DNA of 64,000 bases from Desulfobacterales bacterium. Lineage in GTDB: Bacteria; Desulfobacterota; Desulfobacteria; Desulfobacterales; JAHEIW01. The notes under the pieces were generated by a model. It was not told the origin of the DNA and ran no database searches. It saw nothing but the letters and a program-made list of their open reading frames with translations. This document shows, one piece after another, positions 9,912 to 18,223 of the stretch. Positions within the stretch are counted from its first letter, which is position 1. Every line of letters begins with the position of its first letter. The stretch is from positions 1 to 64,000 of the forward strand of contig JASJAN010000014.1 in assembly GCA_030066985.1 (NCBI GenBank), read 5' to 3'. A program made the position numbers and the translations under genes.

Positions 9912-9952
9912 TTGAAAATAAAAATGGCGTGGTTTTTACGTCCCACGCCATT
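9912..9952 (-). terminator. Rho-independent terminator after the tRNA gene
   Basis: Perfect 10-bp arms (AATGGCGTGG and CCACGCCATT) with a 10-base loop are followed on the minus strand by TTTTTATTTTC. It would end transcripts that come through tRNA-CAU, possibly from rpoD, just before the Nif3-like gene. Confidence 0.85.
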
Positions 9953-10101
9953 CGGAGAAAACGTCAACCAACCGCGGTCGCCATCTTCGCGGTTTGGTAA
10001 GCAAAACAAATCGTTTTAACCTGCCCAAAGACAAATGATTTGTTTGATGGGTTACAGAGCCAACGTTTTTTTCTGAGTGTAGCATATTTGCAAATTAGGT
10101 A

Positions 10102-10174
10102 TGGGCCCACCTGGGATCGAACCAGGGACCTACCGGTTATGAGCCGGTGGCTCTGCCAACTGAGCTATGGGCCC
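10102..10174 (-). tRNA. tRNA with CAU anticodon (elongator Met; Ile2 not excluded)
   Basis: A complete 73-base cloverleaf: acceptor GGGCCCA pairs with TGGGCCC, D-arm AGCTCAGTTGGCAGAGC, anticodon loop CTCATAA on an ACCGG/CCGGT stem, and T-arm CTGGTTCGATCCCAG. The 3' CCA is not encoded. CAU tRNAs outside the initiator class can be Met or, after lysidine modification, Ile. The sequence alone does not settle which. It lies 46 bases downstream of rpoD in the same direction. Confidence 0.95.
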
Positions 10175-10219
10175 TGCAGAAATAGCGTTATCTAACGATA
10201 AGGGTATGGTTTGTCAAGT

Positions 10220-12583
10220 TCAGCTTTCGATAAAATTTTTCAACTTACGACTGCGCGTGGGGTGACGCAATTTTCGCAACGCTTTGGCTTCTATTTGTCG
10301 TATTCTCTCGCGAGTAACTGCGAAATCCTGACCAACCTCTTCAAGCGTATGGTCAGCTCTTTCACCAATTCCAAAACGCATGCGCAAAACCTTTTCCTCA
10401 CGCGGTGTCAACGTAGCCAGTACCTTTCGCGTTTGCTCTGCCAGATTCATATTTACCGCAGCATCCGATGGCAGCATGAATTTTTTATCTTCTATAAAAT
10501 CCCCTAGATGGCTATCCTCCTCCTCGCCGATCGGTGTTTCAAGTGAAATTGGTTCACGTGCGATTTTTAACACCTTGCGGACTTTTTCCAAAGGAATTTC
10601 CATTTTTTCGGCGATTTCTTCGGGGGTGGGCTCCCGACCCTGCTCCTGCACCAAATAGCGAGATGTTCGAATAAGCTTGTTGATGGTCTCGATCATATGG
10701 ACCGGGATCCGTATCGTTCTTGCCTGATCCGCGATGGCGCGGGTAATGGCTTGCCGAATCCACCAGGTGGCATAGGTACTAAATTTATAACCCCGACGAT
10801 ATTCAAACTTGTCCACCGCTTTCATTAGTCCGATGTTTCCTTCCTGAATCAGATCCAAAAACTGCAGTCCGCGGTTGGTATACTTTTTGGCAATGCTGAC
10901 AACCAGTCGCAAATTGGCCTTGGTCAATTCACTCTTGGCCAATTTTGCTCTGAAACGACCCTCTTCAACAGCTGACATCACACGTTTTAGCGAGCGGTTA
11001 TAGGCTTTTAATTCGTATTCGCGTTCGGCAACATTTTCTGTGATTTTTTTGAGCTCTTTGTGTAGCATACCCAATTGTTCTTTAGGCAGATCACACCTCG
11101 GGGTTGCCCATTTGACAAATTTTGTCTTGGTGTTTAAGTGTGCTTTTAAATCTGTGACGGATGTTTCAACAATGCTGGCCCCCTTGCTGAGCATTTTATT
11201 CATTTCATCAAACCACAAAATTTGCGCGCGGATGTATGCTTCAATCTCATCGATAACATTCGCCTCAAGACGCCAGTCTTTTAGAAGTTCAAATATTTTA
11301 TCGATTCGCTCTCCGATATTTTGTTTAAGCTTTTTCTTTTCATCTAAGTTTATTTTATTGCCAAATAATTTTTCGCGATTTTTTTTGTTTTCTTCATGAA
11401 GCTTTCGGATGCTGTTGATGGTTTTCAAAAACTTTTCCGTTTGCGCCATTTCATCAACATAGGTATCGCCTTCATCGATATCTCTAAGAACGTTTTTAGG
11501 GCGCATATTGCCTTCGGCAATTTCATCACCGAGACTGATGATGCTTTCTACTCCGATAATCGTTTCAAGTAGGGCATGCAGCACTTCTTGTTCTCCAGCC
11601 TCGATCTTCTTTGCAATCTCGACTTCTCCTTCTCGACTCAACAGTGTCACAAGGCCCATTTCTCGAAGATACATTTTAACCGGATCGGTAACGGTTCCAA
11701 AATCAGAATCTCTGATTGTTTGGCTGACCGGTTTTTTTTCTTTTTTCTTTTTCTTTGAAATCAGCTTATTTTTAGTTTTCTCATCAACCACCTCGATTTC
11801 GTTCTCATCGAACATAATAAGGGTTTCATCGATCTGTTCGGGAGAAAGCAATTCGGCTGGCAAGAGTTCGTTAATTTCGTCGTAACTTAAAAAGCCTTGT
11901 TTCTTGCCTTTGGTCAACAATTGCTTGATGGCCTTCTTGGTTGCCGCTTTTTGCTTGGATGCTGTGAGTTTGGTTTTGGCGGCAGCGGTTTTGGCCTTCG
12001 GTGCTTTGGGTTTGGTCCTGATTACCGCAGCTTTTGTTTTGCGGGCAGCTGCTTTGGTTTTAGGAGCCGCTCTTTTAGTTTTTGGCGTTGCTTTTTTGGC
12101 CCTGCGCACCGCTGTTTTGGCTTTGGGCGTAGCTGCTTTTTTTCTGGGCGCAGCTGCTTTGCGTTTAGGCCGTGTGGCCTTGGCGCGGGTCGCAGTGGTT
12201 TTGGATTTGCGAGCAGCTGTTTTGGCTTTGGGAGCCGCGGCTTTGCTTTTGGGTTTGACGGCTTTGGCCCGAGTCGGCGCTGCTTTGGGTTTCGTGGTGG
12301 TTTTTCTGGCTTTACCTGCCACTGCTTTGCCCTTGGTTTTTGTTGCTTTGGGTCTAGCCCCTGCTGCTTTGGCCCGGGTTTTTGTAGCTTTGGATCGAGT
12401 CCCAGCTGCTTTGGCCCGTGCGGTCGCCTTTTTGGCCTTAGCTGTTTTGGCAGCACTTTTTCGTGCCGGCGCTTTTTGGGCAGCGCGCTTGCCGCGACCG
12501 GGTTTACTGGCAGCTTTTTTGGGAGTTGTCCGTTTTGCGGCTTTTTTTACGTTTCCCTTTTTTGTAGCAGATTTTCTTGCCAT
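10220..12583 (-). CDS. rpoD: Primary sigma factor RpoD with a histone-H1-like N-terminal extension
   Basis: RpoD directs RNA polymerase to housekeeping promoters. From about residue 217 onward the 787-residue product is a normal sigma-70: region 1.1 ([12 protein letters not shown]), the non-conserved domain with SVTDLK, region 2 ([32 protein letters not shown]), region 3 ([10 protein letters not shown]) and the region 4 helix-turn-helix ([20 protein letters not shown]). In front sits an extra block of about 216 residues made almost only of K, A, T, P, R and S, with short repeats such as KAKTAA, KATKT and PKTKAA. No Asp or Glu occurs before Asp235. The start is well supported, with GGAGGG about 10 bases upstream. 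It follows dnaG with a 159-base gap. The extension probably binds nucleic acid non-specifically; that is inference. Confidence 0.95.
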   Translation of the reverse strand: MARKSATKKGNVKKAAKRTTPKKAASKPGRGKRAAQKAPARKSAAKTAKAKKATARAKAAGTRSKATKTRAKAAGARPKATKTKGKAVAGKARKTTTKPKAAPTRAKAVKPKSKAAAPKAKTAARKSKTTATRAKATRPKRKAAAPRKKAATPKAKTAVRRAKKATPKTKRAAPKTKAAARKTKAAVIRTKPKAPKAKTAAAKTKLTASKQKAATKKAIKQLLTKGKKQGFLSYDEINELLPAELLSPEQIDETLIMFDENEIEVVDEKTKNKLISKKKKKEKKPVSQTIRDSDFGTVTDPVKMYLREMGLVTLLSREGEVEIAKKIEAGEQEVLHALLETIIGVESIISLGDEIAEGNMRPKNVLRDIDEGDTYVDEMAQTEKFLKTINSIRKLHEENKKNREKLFGNKINLDEKKKLKQNIGERIDKIFELLKDWRLEANVIDEIEAYIRAQILWFDEMNKMLSKGASIVETSVTDLKAHLNTKTKFVKWATPRCDLPKEQLGMLHKELKKITENVAEREYELKAYNRSLKRVMSAVEEGRFRAKLAKSELTKANLRLVVSIAKKYTNRGLQFLDLIQEGNIGLMKAVDKFEYRRGYKFSTYATWWIRQAITRAIADQARTIRIPVHMIETINKLIRTSRYLVQEQGREPTPEEIAEKMEIPLEKVRKVLKIAREPISLETPIGEEEDSHLGDFIEDKKFMLPSDAAVNMNLAEQTRKVLATLTPREEKVLRMRFGIGERADHTLEEVGQDFAVTRERIRQIEAKALRKLRHPTRSRKLKNFIES

Positions 12584-12742
12584 AAAATCTTGCCCTCCGG
12601 AAAATTTCTACCATTCGGCCCCGCTGTTTCTGGGGTTTTGGAGCGGTTTGGGGCCGTAAGGGTTATTTTTGTATTAAGCATTATAAAATCTATATGTTAA
12701 ATGGGCATAGTCAAGGCCCATCGGTCAGATAATGATCTATTT

Positions 12743-14548
12743 TTAGGCCAGATATTGCTTTTGACTGCGCATGGCCAGTTTCTGCTTTTGTTTGAGCAAT
12801 TTTGCCAGCGCTTCTTGATCGTTATTTTTCTCCGCAGCCTTTATTTGATCAATAAGCTGGTGATCGCGACGTTTTTGACCGTTCTTAACAAATTGTGAGA
12901 TCAGCTTCAGGCAGCCATTTATTTCCCACGCTTCCTCGATCATTGCCAAAGCGGATATCAGCCTTTCTTGTTCAGATTTTCCAATGAACAGTTCCGCTAT
13001 TTGCTCATCCGAAGATATCTGATGTTGCAATATCGTGGTGCCGATGGACCGTAACTGCGGATTTTCAATGTACTCAATGACGTCATGCTTTCTGATTTCC
13101 GGCAATATGTCCGGAAATTGGAGCATCATGGCAATAATTTGGCGTTCCAGTCGACTGCCTTCGGATTGCCTTGCGGCAGCATGTTTGCCACTGCCGTTGA
13201 TATCCTTTGGGGCAGTGCCTGTCCGTATCTCCGCTAAAATGATATCTTCTTCAATACCAATACGCTCAGCAAGCTGTTTTACATATAATGATCTGGCAAC
13301 ATTATCATTTATGGCAGCTAAAGACCCTTTCAGGTCGGCAACAACACGGATTTTGCCTTCGGTAGAGCGTCCATGCTTATCAATGGATTGCTCAATTAAA
13401 AATGATACAATACCGGGCGCATGGGCAGCTGCGTTTTGAAACGCTTTTGCCCCCTTTTCTTTTAAAAAAGAATCCGGGTCATGCCCGTCCGGCAAAACAA
13501 GGATCTGGGTGTCTGCTTTGTCCTCGCGAAATACATCCCCCCGGCTAAAATCCACATGCTCCTTCCAAAAAATATCGATACATCGTCTGGCTGATCGAAT
13601 ACCCGCTTCATCCGAGTCGTAAACCAAAACCAGTCGGGAAACATAGCGACTTAACATTCGAACATGATCGACTGTCAACGCGGTGCCAAGTGTTGCAACC
13701 GCATTTTCTATTCCGTGTTGATACAGCGTGAGTAAATCAAGATATCCTTCTACGATATAGATGGTATCAGTTGTACGGCTCATATTTTTTGCCAGAACCA
13801 ACCCATACAAAGATCGGCTTTTGCTGTAAACCGGTGTTTCGGGTGAATTAAGATATTTGGGTAATGCATCATCCATCACCCTGCCACCGAAACCGACAAC
13901 ATTTTTATTTACATCAATAATCGGGAATACGATACGGTCCCGAAAACGATCATAATAACCGCGTTTGTCCTTTTTTGGCAAAATCAGACCGGATCGTTCA
14001 ACTCTTGCCAATGGCAAACCGCTTTTAGCAAAAAAATCAATTATATTGCTCCAACCTTTGGGCGCATATCCGAGATGAAATCGATCGATAGTATCCGTCG
14101 ACAGCCCCCTGTTTTTTAAATAGGCCATTGCCCTTTGCCCCTTAGGGCTGCGACACAACATTTGATGATAATAATCCATTGCCTGACGATTGATTTTCAG
14201 CAGGCTTTCGCGTTCGCCCATACGCTTTTTTTGTTGGGGCGTCAGATGCTTTGTGGGCAGATCAATGCTATAGCGTCGAGCCAGCAAACGGGCTGCCTCG
14301 GGAAAAGCAAGTCCATCATTTTTCATCAAAAAGCTGAATACGTTTCCACCTGCTCCACAACCGAAGCAATAAAATATTTGTTTTTCCGGGCTGACCGTAA
14401 ATGAAGGTGTTTTTTCAGAGTGAAACGGACACAAGCCGACAAAATTTCTCCCTGTCTTCTTTAAATGGACGACTTCTGATACCACATCGACAATATCAGC
14501 CGCATTTTTAATGTCTATTATCTTATCTTCAGGGATAAAAATTGCCAA
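12743..14548 (-). CDS. dnaG: DNA primase
   Basis: DnaG makes RNA primers for replication. The 601-residue product has the N-terminal CHC2 zinc finger (Cys40, His43, Cys61, Cys64), the RNA-polymerase domain motif GFGGR, the TOPRIM motifs IVEGYLDLL and VYDSDEAG, and a helicase-binding C-terminal region of usual size. The start is placed at TTG 14548 because GGAGG sits 9 bases upstream; a TTG three codons earlier touches the ribosome-binding site directly and is less likely. It is followed by rpoD, the dnaG-rpoD pair of the macromolecular-synthesis operon, with no rpsU nearby. A hairpin (GCCATAAGT/ACTTATGGC, 14674-14697) lies in its 5' region. Confidence 0.96.
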   Translation of the reverse strand: MAIFIPEDKIIDIKNAADIVDVVSEVVHLKKTGRNFVGLCPFHSEKTPSFTVSPEKQIFYCFGCGAGGNVFSFLMKNDGLAFPEAARLLARRYSIDLPTKHLTPQQKKRMGERESLLKINRQAMDYYHQMLCRSPKGQRAMAYLKNRGLSTDTIDRFHLGYAPKGWSNIIDFFAKSGLPLARVERSGLILPKKDKRGYYDRFRDRIVFPIIDVNKNVVGFGGRVMDDALPKYLNSPETPVYSKSRSLYGLVLAKNMSRTTDTIYIVEGYLDLLTLYQHGIENAVATLGTALTVDHVRMLSRYVSRLVLVYDSDEAGIRSARRCIDIFWKEHVDFSRGDVFREDKADTQILVLPDGHDPDSFLKEKGAKAFQNAAAHAPGIVSFLIEQSIDKHGRSTEGKIRVVADLKGSLAAINDNVARSLYVKQLAERIGIEEDIILAEIRTGTAPKDINGSGKHAAARQSEGSRLERQIIAMMLQFPDILPEIRKHDVIEYIENPQLRSIGTTILQHQISSDEQIAELFIGKSEQERLISALAMIEEAWEINGCLKLISQFVKNGQKRRDHQLIDQIKAAEKNNDQEALAKLLKQKQKLAMRSQKQYLA

Positions 14549-14778
14549 AAACAGCAACCTCCATTTTTAATGGAACAGGGAAGATATAAATACTCGGAAG
14601 GATCTTAGATGAAATGAAGCGTTTCAAATGTCGCATTTACCCGGTTTGCTAATTTGAATTGCCCTAAAATTTTGCCATAAGTTTGAAGACTTATGGCCCC
14701 CCAGTATAAGAAATTGTTAACCGCGAAAAATAATATGATATGGCTTATTTGTCAAGAATTTTTTACATTTTTTCTGTT

Positions 14779-15522
14779 TCATTCAGCAGCAACAGACGGC
14801 GAATTTGTCAGTTCAAGTGCTGATTTCAATTCCAAAGCGCCGCTGTAAAGCGCTTTACCAACAATTACTCCGATGACACCGCTTGTTTCAAGTGGTAACA
14901 AATCTTTGATATCCTGAATCGATGATACTCCACCAGAGGCCACCACGGGGATCGATATGGCTTCCGCCAACTGTTTCGTAGCTGCCAAATTGGGGCCGGT
15001 CTGCATTCCATCGCGGGCAATATCGGTAAAATTAATGGCCGCAACCCCGCAGTCTTCAAACTTTCTTGCCAAATCAACCGCTTCTACTTGGGTTGTTTGA
15101 GTCCAGCCGTCTATTGCCACCTTGCCCTCACGCGCGTCAATCCCCACAATGACCTGCCCGGGATATGCTTGACAAATGTTACGAACAAAAGTGGGATTTT
15201 TTATGGCCTCAGTACCGATAATAACGTATTTGATCCCCATCTCCAGATACATATCGACGGTTTTTTCATTGCGAATACCACCCCCGAGTTGTATCGGCAC
15301 CTGTACAGAACCAGCTATTTTTCGAATACTTTCAACATTTTGAGGGTTTTTTAAAAAAGCACCATCCAGGTCTATAACGTGGATACGCTCAGCGCCAAGT
15401 CGCTCCCATTTTGCCGCCATGGCTTCGGGGTCATCCGAATATACGGTATCGTCGTCCATACGGCCCTGCAACAGCCGCACACATTTGCCATCCTTGATAT
15501 CAACAGCTGGTATTATTATCAT
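14779..15522 (-). CDS. hisA: Phosphoribosylformimino-5-aminoimidazole carboxamide ribotide isomerase
   Basis: HisA performs the Amadori-type isomerisation in histidine biosynthesis. The 247-residue TIM barrel carries the family start IIPAVDIKDGKCVRLLQG, with the catalytic Asp in VDIKDG, IQLGGGIRN, the second catalytic Asp in FTDIARDGM, and VVASGGVSS. It lies 109 bases downstream of hisB. hisH and hisF, usually near, are not here, so the histidine genes are split in this genome. Confidence 0.96.
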   Translation of the reverse strand: MIIIPAVDIKDGKCVRLLQGRMDDDTVYSDDPEAMAAKWERLGAERIHVIDLDGAFLKNPQNVESIRKIAGSVQVPIQLGGGIRNEKTVDMYLEMGIKYVIIGTEAIKNPTFVRNICQAYPGQVIVGIDAREGKVAIDGWTQTTQVEAVDLARKFEDCGVAAINFTDIARDGMQTGPNLAATKQLAEAISIPVVASGGVSSIQDIKDLLPLETSGVIGVIVGKALYSGALELKSALELTNSPSVAAE

Positions 15523-15631
15523 TTCACCGAGTTTTATAGTATTTTAGGTTTTGTGTTTGGTAAAACGGTTATCGTGAAATAATAAGCGATTAGCGTAGAC
15601 AATACGAAATACCAAACACTCGTTTGGCAGG

Positions 15632-16222
15632 TTATAGTGTTCCTTTTGAGGATCGAACATTTACGATGCGGGCATCGGTCGAAGCCGCTTGATCCAGGGC
15701 TCTGCCCAGGGCCTTGAACATGGATTCAATAATGTGATGCTCATTTTCTCCATAGGAAACATTAATGTGCAGATTGAGTCCACCGCGGGTTGCAAATGCC
15801 TTGAAAAACTCCTTTGCCAGCGAGACGTTAAAAGCAGACCCGGAAGGCTGAAATGTGGGCACATGGTAAGCCAAATAGGGACGTTTGGAAAGATCAACGG
15901 TTACAGCCGTAAGGGCATCATCCATAGGCGTGACCGCATGACCGAAACGCTTGATACCCTTGCGGTTACCCAAGGCTTGATCAAATGCCTGACCCAGAAC
16001 AAGGCCGACATCTTCAACCGTATGATGGAAATCAACTTCCAGATCGCCTTTGGCCTTGACCGCCAGATCAAAAAAACCATGCACGGTCAACAAAACAAGC
16101 ATATGATCAAAAAAAGGGATACCGGTTGAAATTTCTGATTGGCCGCTACCATCTAATTTTAGGCCGATTCGAATGGCCGTTTCTTTGGTTTTGCGTTCAA
16201 CCTCGGTTTTCGCTTCCATCAT
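15632..16222 (-). CDS. hisB: Imidazoleglycerol-phosphate dehydratase
   Basis: HisB dehydrates imidazole-glycerol phosphate in histidine biosynthesis. The 196-residue product has both manganese-binding repeats of the family: FFDHMLVLLTVHG with DFHHTVEDVG, and the second set around GENEHHIIESMFKALGRAL. It is the single-domain dehydratase without a histidinol-phosphatase part. GGGGATAAAAA precedes the start. It is probably the first gene of a hisB-hisA unit. Confidence 0.96.
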   Translation of the reverse strand: MMEAKTEVERKTKETAIRIGLKLDGSGQSEISTGIPFFDHMLVLLTVHGFFDLAVKAKGDLEVDFHHTVEDVGLVLGQAFDQALGNRKGIKRFGHAVTPMDDALTAVTVDLSKRPYLAYHVPTFQPSGSAFNVSLAKEFFKAFATRGGLNLHINVSYGENEHHIIESMFKALGRALDQAASTDARIVNVRSSKGTL

Positions 16223-16450
16223 TTTTTATCCCCTGTGATTGATCAATTAATGCCAGAGATTATGATATCGGACCATCACCCCTTCAGCGGCTGACAAATA
16301 GCACAAAATTGGCCTATCATTCGGCAGCACCCATTGCTCAGCAGGATCATAATCAATTTTTTTAAGAAATGCAATCGTTTATATCAATTTAAGTGTACCC
16401 ACGACGTGTGTCAATTATGCCACATCATCCCCCGTTGCAGCGACCCCATC

Positions 16451-16488
16451 CAAAAACAAAAAGGGTGGCTCATCGAGATGAACCACCC
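16451..16488 (-). terminator. Minus-strand terminator-like hairpin
   Basis: Arms GGGTGG and CCACCC enclose an inner TCAT/ATGA stem with a four-base loop, and the minus strand continues into TTTTTGTTTTTG. It lies 440 bases from the nearest upstream minus-strand gene, which already has a closer terminator. It may therefore end a separate small transcript, or form a hairpin just before the ribosome-binding site of the short plus-strand frame. Confidence 0.6.
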
Positions 16489-16504
16489 GTGAAAGGAGGT
16501 CAGA

Positions 16505-16570
16505 ATGAAGCACTATGACGTACTTACTCTGAGGCAACCTGAATATAGAGTTCAGGAAACCATATGTTAA
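16505..16570 (+). CDS. Possible 21-residue peptide with a strong ribosome-binding site
   Basis: AAGGAGGT at 16493-16500 is ideally placed before ATG 16505. The frame encodes a 21-residue peptide beginning MKHYDVLTLRQ and ending VQETIC. It has no membrane segment and no match that I recognise. A stable hairpin lies directly upstream of the ribosome-binding site. The strong site could be chance or part of a leader element; only translation data would show it. Confidence 0.3.
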   Translation: MKHYDVLTLRQPEYRVQETIC

Positions 16571-16760
16571 GATCCGTTGCATGGATAAAAGTTACAAAAT
16601 ATTAATAATAACATCTAACAAACAATACCGGAACCTTTTAAATATGATGCCAAGTTAAGCCGTATCAAGAATTATCAAACATCGCAAATACAAGATAGAA
16701 GGGTTTCAAGCTTTAGCTGAACATCAGGGTAAGAATGATGCGCCAACAAAAGGCCCATAT

Positions 16761-16801
16761 GAAAATCAAAAGGGCAGCCCAGAGTTGTACGTGAGCTACC
16801 C
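16761..16801 (-). terminator. Terminator downstream of the SYLF gene
   Basis: In RNA sense the minus strand forms a 9-pair stem, GGGUAGCUC with GGGCUGCCC (three G-U pairs), and a 12-base loop, followed by UUUUGAUUUU. It is about 130 bases past the SYLF stop codon. Confidence 0.65.
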
Positions 16802-16930
16802 TTGAATGAGAGGACAACAGTAAGTTAAATGTAGCCTCCCCTCACATTCCTAAATAAAAGTAACCATCGTTTAACGGGAATGCAACAGGCGCTAAAGACA
16901 CTTAGACCGCAAACCGATGGTCGAATCCTA

Positions 16931-17530
16931 TTATTTATATTTATCAAGTTTTGAAAATTTTCCGCCCTTCAACGAAAAGTCAAAAAATAGCCCTTTCACG
17001 TCAAACACGATTGCCGTGATTGGTTCTTTAGTGGTGAAATTGCTTGCCGTACCGCCATCGCCGGCTTTAATCATGGCAATGTTTCCGTCCACACCAGCCT
17101 CCCAGTTTTTGCTGGCACGGAATTGTTCCAGTGCCTCAGATGTCAAAAATGCAATTATAATATCCTTTGCTTCTCCTCCGATTTGCAGACCCAATGATCC
17201 GGCCGACATGCTGTAGTAATCCACGGTCTTGTCGTCAATGCGGAGCACTCCCTTTCCATGTTCTATGCCAACAATAAGAGCGCCTTTTCCGACATTTGGC
17301 ATAATCAGTAAAGCCTCTGCCTTTTCGGCAAACGCCTTGCCACCGTCTAATTTATAAAGACGTTCAATAGCCGCATCTGCTTCGGCGTCGATTTTATCAA
17401 AATCAATCTTTTTTTCATCGGCCGCCATCACGGCCGAATTCAGGAATAAAATCGAAAGTAGCATCAATACGCTTGTGATCAGCCATAACATACGGTTACA
17501 ACTATCAAAATTTGCAATAATCAATCTCAT
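16931..17530 (-). CDS. Exported SYLF-domain (Ysc84-like) lipid-binding protein
   Basis: The 199-residue product has a signal peptide (positive N-terminus, hydrophobic MLWLITSVLMLLSILFL core, cut near VMA-AD). The rest is a SYLF/Ysc84 domain: KAEALLIMPNV near the front, the YYSMSAGSLGLQIGGEAKD segment, and the DVKGLFFDFSLKGGKF end typical of the family. Eukaryotic relatives bind phosphoinositides; the bacterial role is not known. The start at 17530 is chosen because AAGGA lies 9 bases upstream; a longer reading has no such site. Monocistronic, with a terminator behind it. Confidence 0.88.
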   Translation of the reverse strand: MRLIIANFDSCNRMLWLITSVLMLLSILFLNSAVMAADEKKIDFDKIDAEADAAIERLYKLDGGKAFAEKAEALLIMPNVGKGALIVGIEHGKGVLRIDDKTVDYYSMSAGSLGLQIGGEAKDIIIAFLTSEALEQFRASKNWEAGVDGNIAMIKAGDGGTASNFTTKEPITAIVFDVKGLFFDFSLKGGKFSKLDKYK

Positions 17531-18080
17531 GGTGATTGTCCTTTCTGCTGATTTTTGGCACGGTAACAAAAAAATAAATATGTAATGCGCTTAAAAAGAA
17601 ATACCGTTTATTCATACGTGCTGTTCGTTTAAAATTAATGCTGTCACTCCTTATGCTGAAACGTCAAAGTAAAGTGAAACTTAATACCGTTTTCGCAATT
17701 AACAACTTGATGCATTTGCACTAAATTAAGCATAGACAAATGGTGTTAAAACAACGGATGGGTGGATTGATTTATTGCAATTCTTGCAAAAAAAGGGATT
17801 GCCTTAACTTCGATAATTTGATACCACACCGTAGCGCTTTAGAGCGGGACCGTATCTTGAATGATCCCCTGATTTCGGTCTTACCATCTAAAGCGCTTAT
17901 TGTATCACGGGCAATTTGAAACCTAAATTAATCGAAAGCGGCAGCATGCAAAAATCAATAGGTGGCTAAATGAAGGCTCATGGGTCAACCGCCTTTGTGC
18001 GGATGATTTTATAGACCGATTTGGGTTGAAGCCTGAGCCTGATTGAAGCGATATAATCGAGAAGTTGGTTAAGGAAAAAG
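17531..18080. other. Gap of about 550 bases with one long inverted repeat
   Basis: Exact 11-bp arms (AGCGCTTTAGA at 17833-17843, TCTAAAGCGCT at 17887-17897) flank a 43-base loop. No protein gene is credible: one open frame crossing the neighbouring tRNA is a translation of tRNA sequence. Otherwise AT-rich; it must contain the promoter of the SYLF gene, which I cannot place with confidence. Confidence 0.5.
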
Positions 18081-18153
18081 TGGAGATGAGGGGGATCGAA
18101 CCCCTGACCTCGGCATTGCGAACGCCGCGCTCTCCCATCTGAGCTACATCCCC
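18081..18153 (-). tRNA. tRNA-Ala (CGC anticodon)
   Basis: A 73-base cloverleaf: acceptor GGGGATG with CATCTCC, D-arm AGCTCAGATGGGAGAGC, anticodon loop TTCGCAA on a CGGCG/TGCCG stem, variable AGGTC, and T-arm AGGGGTTCGATCCCCCT. Anticodon CGC reads GCG alanine codons. CCA is not encoded. Confidence 0.95.
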
Positions 18154-18223
18154 ACAACGGACCGTTTTCATATCAGAATGATTTAAAACGGTCAATCTAA
18201 AACCCGAATTGATCGTCAATAAA

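Larger units (their letters stand above)
16223..16930. other. About 700-base gap between hisB and the SYLF gene
   Basis: No gene longer than about 25 codons is convincing here. The gap holds two terminator-like hairpins that work on the minus strand (16451-16488 and 16761-16801) and one short plus-strand frame with a very strong ribosome-binding site (16505-16570). The two hairpin neighbourhoods resemble each other (AAAAGGG arm, ACCC arm, then TGAA and GAGG), suggesting duplication. The remaining sequence is AT-rich and shows nothing recognisable. Confidence 0.5.

Noticed and set aside
11897-12700. Long open frames (over 250 codons) on the plus strand opposite the 5' part of rpoD
   Set aside because: They arise from the Lys/Ala-rich codon bias of the opposite strand, give Gly/Cys/Phe- or Leu/Ala/Val-rich low-complexity translations, and have no ribosome-binding site. 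The minus-strand frame has both a ribosome-binding site and the sigma-70 domain.
14674-14697. Hairpin GCCATAAGT/ACTTATGGC upstream of dnaG as a hisA- or dnaG-region terminator
   Set aside because: On the minus strand it is followed by AAAATTTT rather than a run of T, and the gene upstream of it (hisA) already ended earlier; I keep it only as a possible leader hairpin.
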